A DNA stretch of 64,000 nt from NCBI GenBank assembly GCA_035278025.1, contig DATEJK010000177.1, forward strand, positions 1-64,000. The letters run 5' to 3'. The position numbers and the translations under genes were made by a program. This document shows positions 60,400-64,000 of the stretch, one piece after another; positions within the stretch are counted from its first letter, which is position 1, and each line of letters begins with the position of its first letter. The DNA is from JAICWP01 sp035278025 (lineage in GTDB: Bacteria; Acidobacteriota; Terriglobia; Terriglobales; Acidobacteriaceae). The notes under the pieces were generated by a model that did not search any database, was not told the origin of the DNA, and saw nothing but the letters and a program-made list of their open reading frames with translations.

Positions 60400-62754
60400 C
60401 TAGCGATTCTGCTGCGAATTGTTGGGGGCCAGCTGAAAATTCACCACAATGCGGGTTTCGCTTTCCACCGCGCGTCCGCGCACCGTGCGCGGGCGGTAAC
60501 GCCAGCCTCGCACCGCGTCCAGCACCGAGTCGGCCAGCAGCGGGTCCCCGCTGACCACGCGTATGTGGCGCAGAAAGCCGTGCGTGCCGATGGTGGCCTC
60601 CAGCACTACCGGACCCTGAATGCGGTTGGCCCGGGCCGCCGCCGGATATGCGGGATCCACCCGGTGCAGCAGTTGTTCTCCTTCCCGCTTGCCCCGCATC
60701 ACCACCGCCGGCCTCGTCTCGCTGTCCCCTTCGCCGGCGCGCGGCAATTCTTCCACTACGTCCAGCACCGAGCTGTCCCCCGAAGTGGCGGCTGCGTCGC
60801 CGGGTCCAGAGTCGGTTTGCGGGCTGGTGGTTTGCGCCGCAGCCGATCCCGCCGCCTGCGCCGGAGTGGAAGGCGAACTGCTCCCCAACAACCAGATCAG
60901 GATAACCAACAGCAGTACGGAGGCTCCCGCCGCCAGATACAAGCTGCGTTGGCTGTGCTTCTTGCGCCCATTTGCCGCCGCTGCCGGACGCGCCGGCCAC
61001 AGTTTGCCGTTCGAAGCCTTCACCGCCACCGGACCGGCGGGCTGAGCCATGCGCGTTACCGTCGCTCGCGTGCCGCCGTTCACCGGCACCGGCCTTGCCG
61101 GCGTCCCGTTTCCGGGACTGGGCAGCGGCGTCACCACCGGTTGACTCGCCGCCGCTCGAGCGGGCGCGGTGGTCGGCGCAGTCGGTCTCGATGACACCGC
61201 CGGACGCGCGCCTTGCAGCGGAATCTTTCCTGCCGGCCGCTTCCACCGCTTCGGAGCTTCCATGCCGAACAGGGCGCAATCGGCAGCCAGCGCTTCCACG
61301 TCAATCTTGCTTTTTTCCGCCCCTGGCGCCGTGCCTGTGCCATTGGCCGGAGCGGGCGCGGTTTCATTCGATTTCACCGCCGCGGCGGCCGCACCCCCGG
61401 AGCCATTCCCGGAGCCGCTTCTGGCGGCCGCTCGGGGTGGAGCCTCCGCCTCCGCCGGCATAATACGCAGCGCCAGGTTCCCGGCGCTCGCCACTTCCTG
61501 TGCCTGTGCCGCCAAGGCGACCGCCGCCGCCGGTGACGGATCGGGCGCCGGCACCGGACCCGCCGGCACAGCACCCGCCGGTATCGCCGCCGCCGGCTCT
61601 TCTCTCCTCAAATGGTTCCCGGAAGCACCCTCAACCGGGAGTTCCTGCCTCGCCGCGGCTGCTGCCGCAATCGGCAGATCTTCGGACGAAGGCGCTTCTT
61701 CATCCCCTCCCGGCTCCTGCTGCGCCGTTTCCTCTGCCGCTTCCTGCGCCGGAACTGAAGGCGAACTCGCCGCTGCGGCTGCATCGGGCTCCGGCGAACT
61801 GGCGAGCGGGACCGGTGGCACGCTGCTGGCAGGCGCAGGCGGAGTGGCCACCGGGGCCGCTGGCATGGTGGCGGCCAACGCTGGTGCACTGGCCACCTCC
61901 GCCGCTGTCGAACTGAACCTCAGCTGTTCCGCCTTCTGGGTGCTCACACCTTCGAAGTCGAGGTCGGCGGAAACCTCCGCCAGAATGTCGGGCCCAATGG
62001 TTCTCCGCGACATGGCAAAGCCTAGCGAAAGCGCGTTAAAGCACAGGTTGTTGATGTTGCGCGGAATGCCCTCGCTGCGCTCCACCAGCAGGGCGCGCGC
62101 CGGGGCCGTGAACAGCGGCGGCCCGGAATAGCCCGCCACCTGCAGCCGGTGGTCAATGTAGCGGTTCACCTCGGCCGCGGTCAGCGGCTCCAGCCGCACC
62201 AGGTGGGAAATGCGCTGCCGCAACTGCAGCAGCGCGGGCGAAGCCAGGCGGTCGGCCAATTCCGGCTGCCCGGTGAGGATGATGTGCAGCAGCTTGGCCC
62301 GCGGCGTTTCAAAATCGGAAAGAAGCCGCACCGTCTCCAGCACGCTCACGTCCAGGTTCTGCGCCTCGTCCACCACCGCGATTACTTTCTTGCCCGCCTG
62401 CGCCTCGCGCGCCAGCAACTGTCCGAACTGCTCCTGCAGGCGCACAAAATCCGTCTCCCCCGTGTCCGCTCCCAGTTCCGTCATCAGGTAGCGCAGGAAC
62501 TCCCGCGAATCGCATTGCGTGAGGAAAATAAAGGCCGTGCGCGCGGCTGTGGAATAGCGCTCCAGAAGGTGGAACAGCAGCGTGGTTTTGCCCATGCCCG
62601 GCCGGGCAATCAGCGCCGTGAACCCCCGCCCCGAACGGATCCCGTACTCCAGCGTCGCCTGCGCCTCCTGGTAGGTCGGGCTGGCGTACAAAAAGCGCGG
62701 GTCCGGCGTTGCTCCGAACGGTTCTTCCCGCAGGCCGTAGAATTTCAGGTACAT
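60400..62754 (-). CDS. ExeA-type AAA ATPase fused to a TonB C-terminal domain
   Basis: 784 residues. Residues 1 to about 270 are a GspA/ExeA-like AAA+ ATPase: opening MYLKFYGLREEPFGATPDPR, Walker A ARPGMGKTTLLF, Walker B VIAVVDEAQNLD, sensor region ILTGQPELADRL. A Pro/Ala/Glu-rich linker (about 280-595) leads to a membrane helix at about 605-623 (LAAGASVLLLVILIWLLGSS), a further linker, then a TonB C-terminal domain from about 688 (HRVDPAYPAAARANRIQGPV, VVLEATIGTHGFLRHIRVVS, WRYRPRTVRGRAVE). Inside ATPase would thus be coupled to periplasmic TonB-like end. Exosortase/EPS loci contain a related stand-alone ATPase (XrtA-associated); the fusion is unusual. Confidence 0.9.
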   Translation of the reverse strand: MYLKFYGLREEPFGATPDPRFLYASPTYQEAQATLEYGIRSGRGFTALIARPGMGKTTLLFHLLERYSTAARTAFIFLTQCDSREFLRYLMTELGADTGETDFVRLQEQFGQLLAREAQAGKKVIAVVDEAQNLDVSVLETVRLLSDFETPRAKLLHIILTGQPELADRLASPALLQLRQRISHLVRLEPLTAAEVNRYIDHRLQVAGYSGPPLFTAPARALLVERSEGIPRNINNLCFNALSLGFAMSRRTIGPDILAEVSADLDFEGVSTQKAEQLRFSSTAAEVASAPALAATMPAAPVATPPAPASSVPPVPLASSPEPDAAAAASSPSVPAQEAAEETAQQEPGGDEEAPSSEDLPIAAAAAARQELPVEGASGNHLRREEPAAAIPAGAVPAGPVPAPDPSPAAAVALAAQAQEVASAGNLALRIMPAEAEAPPRAAARSGSGNGSGGAAAAAVKSNETAPAPANGTGTAPGAEKSKIDVEALAADCALFGMEAPKRWKRPAGKIPLQGARPAVSSRPTAPTTAPARAAASQPVVTPLPSPGNGTPARPVPVNGGTRATVTRMAQPAGPVAVKASNGKLWPARPAAAANGRKKHSQRSLYLAAGASVLLLVILIWLLGSSSPSTPAQAAGSAAAQTTSPQTDSGPGDAAATSGDSSVLDVVEELPRAGEGDSETRPAVVMRGKREGEQLLHRVDPAYPAAARANRIQGPVVLEATIGTHGFLRHIRVVSGDPLLADSVLDAVRGWRYRPRTVRGRAVESETRIVVNFQLAPNNSQQNR

Positions 62755-62788
62755 GCTCTTGATCAGCGAGCAGCGCGCGCGGGCAGAT

Positions 62789-63364
62789 TCATTTCACCGG
62801 TTCAACCTGGGCGGCATCAATGTCCAGAGCCACCGAGCGCATTATGAGATCTACAGATACTACCACGCGCGGCCTGCCTCGCCGCCGCAGCAGAATCCCC
62901 TGCAGTCCTTCCATGGGCCCGCTGGTGATGCGCACCCGCTGTCCCACCCTGAGGTAAGGGTGAGGCTCGGCTTCAATGCCTTTGCGCAGCGCACTGCGAA
63001 TTATTTCAACTTCATCCTGGGGCAGCGCCGCCGGCACTCCGTTGAATCCCACCAGCCGCACCACCCCGGGCGCCTGTAACACCTGCAAACGGTCGCGCAA
63101 TGCTATGTGTACGAACAGGTAGCCGGGAAAAAGCGGCAGCTCCACCTTGAAGCGCCCGTTTTTCCACGTGCGCACCGTTTCATAGAGCGGTAGAAAATGC
63201 TCCACGGTTCGCTTTTCCAGCGCCTCCGCTACCACTTTCTCGTGTCGCGAACGGGTGTAAGCGGCATACCACTGCGTCTGCGCGGCTGCGGACGCCCCCA
63301 CCCTGCTCTCATCCTCGCGCTCGATATGCGGGATTTCCAGCTGCAACCCGACTGCCGAACTCAT
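62789..63364 (-). CDS. NusG-like transcription antiterminator (UpxY family)
   Basis: 191 residues. NGN domain (WYAAYTRSRHEKVVAEALEK, FKVELPLFPGYLFVHIALRD) and KOW motif (RVGQRVRITSGPMEGLQGIL). Paralogues of NusG control long polysaccharide operons by allowing RNA polymerase to read through. It is directly upstream of the AAA-TonB gene (34 bp apart) and probably first gene of the locus. The N-terminal 28 residues are a variable extension. Confidence 0.9.
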   Translation of the reverse strand: MSSAVGLQLEIPHIEREDESRVGASAAAQTQWYAAYTRSRHEKVVAEALEKRTVEHFLPLYETVRTWKNGRFKVELPLFPGYLFVHIALRDRLQVLQAPGVVRLVGFNGVPAALPQDEVEIIRSALRKGIEAEPHPYLRVGQRVRITSGPMEGLQGILLRRRGRPRVVVSVDLIMRSVALDIDAAQVEPVK

Positions 63365-63863
63365 TTCTCCATGCCCCTTTTCAATGCCCTTGCCGCCCTG
63401 TTGTCGAAGACGATTCCCGCCTTCACTAAACTACCCCGTTTGCGCATCTACCTACAACTGGATGCTTGTCTCCAAACTCGCGTCGGCTGGGTACGGCTCT
63501 CGGAGCAGGAAGGATGGCACGCGAATTGTGGCAAGAATCGCCCTCGCTTCAGCTGAGAATAGAGTCCACTGGACTAGAGAAGAATAGCCTTAAGCGGGCC
63601 CGCGGTTAAGTCCGGCTTCTCTAGGGTCTCCCCTTGCCATGGGCAATGGCAGAGTTTGCAACCAGTTACAGGCGCTAAAGTTAGCGGAGTTAGGCGAACC
63701 ATAGTAACCTTGTGCGCCCTTACTGCCGTGATATCGTTGTCCATGTAGCTGGCGTCGTTGAAATTAGCTGTTAATTTTTCTGGTACATGCTGCCGGATAG
63801 GGCAATTTCCTTGTAGGGCGTAGGCCAGCGCCAGTACAATTCGCAGCAACAGGAGCCGGTCAG
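63365..63863. other. Divergent regulatory region between UpxY and the response regulator
   Basis: 499 bp. A -24-like TGGCACG with an imperfect -12 (TTGT rather than TTGC) lies at 63515-63530 on the plus strand. An inverted repeat TTGCC-ATG-GGCAA is near 63634. I see no gene and no known riboswitch. Confidence 0.45.
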
Positions 63864-64000
63864 GTGTCGGTACACGCAGTGCCACAATCGGAGAAAGCCA
63901 TCAGCGTGCTGGTGGCCGATGAGAACCGCATGGCATGCCAGCTGCTTACCAGCTCCCTGCAGCGCAACAACAATTTCCGGGTGGTGGGTTGCGCCACCAG
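63864..64000 (+). CDS. NarL-type response regulator (5' end, runs off window)
   Basis: The first 45 codons from GTG 63864, preceded by AGGAG eight bases away. ISVLVADENRMACQLLTSSL is the start of a receiver domain (VADEN acidic pocket) and RVVGCAT follows. A LuxR-type DNA-binding end is expected beyond the edge; not seen. Divergent from the UpxY gene, so it may regulate the polysaccharide locus. Confidence 0.72.
   Translation, partial: MSVHAVPQSEKAISVLVADENRMACQLLTSSLQRNNNFRVVGCAT

Noticed and set aside
63574..63885. 103-codon minus-strand frame in the divergent region
   Set aside because: It overlaps the response-regulator start and its ribosome site, and the sequence has no protein-like pattern.

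Overview
The window is GC-rich, has a high coding density and carries several gene types that I associate with Acidobacteriota of the Terriglobales/Koribacter kind: a MerR-TPR fusion regulator, an 85-residue Cro/C1-like HTH protein, an Rne/Rng ribonuclease with a long insert in its S1 domain, a PEP-CTERM protein, an UpxY-type NusG paralogue and three families of short intergenic repeats. The assignment to phylum is inference; there is no rRNA gene here to confirm it. I see no insertion sequence, prophage, CRISPR array or replication origin.

Layout. 1-9.3 kb (all minus): FecR-domain protein, then the cell-shape cluster mreB-mreC-mreD-mrdA-rodA, then the 5' part of an RNase E/G gene cut by the window edge. 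9.6-12.9 kb (plus): aldehyde dehydrogenase, alanine dehydrogenase, DinB-like protein. 13-20.5 kb (minus): peptidoglycan-binding protein, HtrA protease, a translationally coupled M20 peptidase / amidohydrolase / small membrane protein operon, a methyltransferase and a secreted protein; then tRNA-Thr(CGU). 21-29 kb: M3 oligopeptidase, 2OG-Fe(II) oxygenase, MerR-TPR regulator, acyl-CoA dehydrogenase and small secreted or membrane proteins with a decayed ArsR remnant. 29.2-33.5 kb (minus): a compact envelope-stress module, XRE regulator > NfeD-like > DUF1648-like > flotillin > PspA, with an AT-rich palindromic operator at its head and a divergent histidine kinase. 35-49 kb: c-di-GMP genes (GGDEF, PilZ, PAS-GGDEF-EAL), tandem fibronectin-like protein, TrmJ, tRNA-Arg(UCU), a PEP-CTERM protein with a candidate sigma-54 promoter and upstream dyad, a response regulator, hydrolase, FmdB-type zinc ribbon, PLP aminotransferase. 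49.6-56 kb: two orphan MacB-type permeases, a truncated 3-hydroxyacyl-CoA dehydrogenase, hemerythrin-like protein, alpha-L-fucosidase. 56-59.3 kb (minus): complete pqqABCDE including the 25-codon pqqA. 59.5-64 kb: the edge of what looks like an exopolysaccharide/exosortase locus: PHP-type phosphatase (CpsB-like), an ExeA-type AAA ATPase fused through one membrane helix to a TonB C-terminal domain, a NusG-like antiterminator and the start of a NarL-type response regulator.

Two themes tie the window together. One is the envelope: shape machinery, membrane-stress proteins, c-di-GMP signalling, PEP-CTERM sorting and polysaccharide control. The other is short intergenic repeats that sit at, or have run into, gene ends: the C-terminal residues of PBP2, PqqE and TrmJ are encoded by repeat sequence, the ald stop codon lies in a tandem duplication, and the truncated 3-hydroxyacyl-CoA dehydrogenase stops exactly where a repeat begins.
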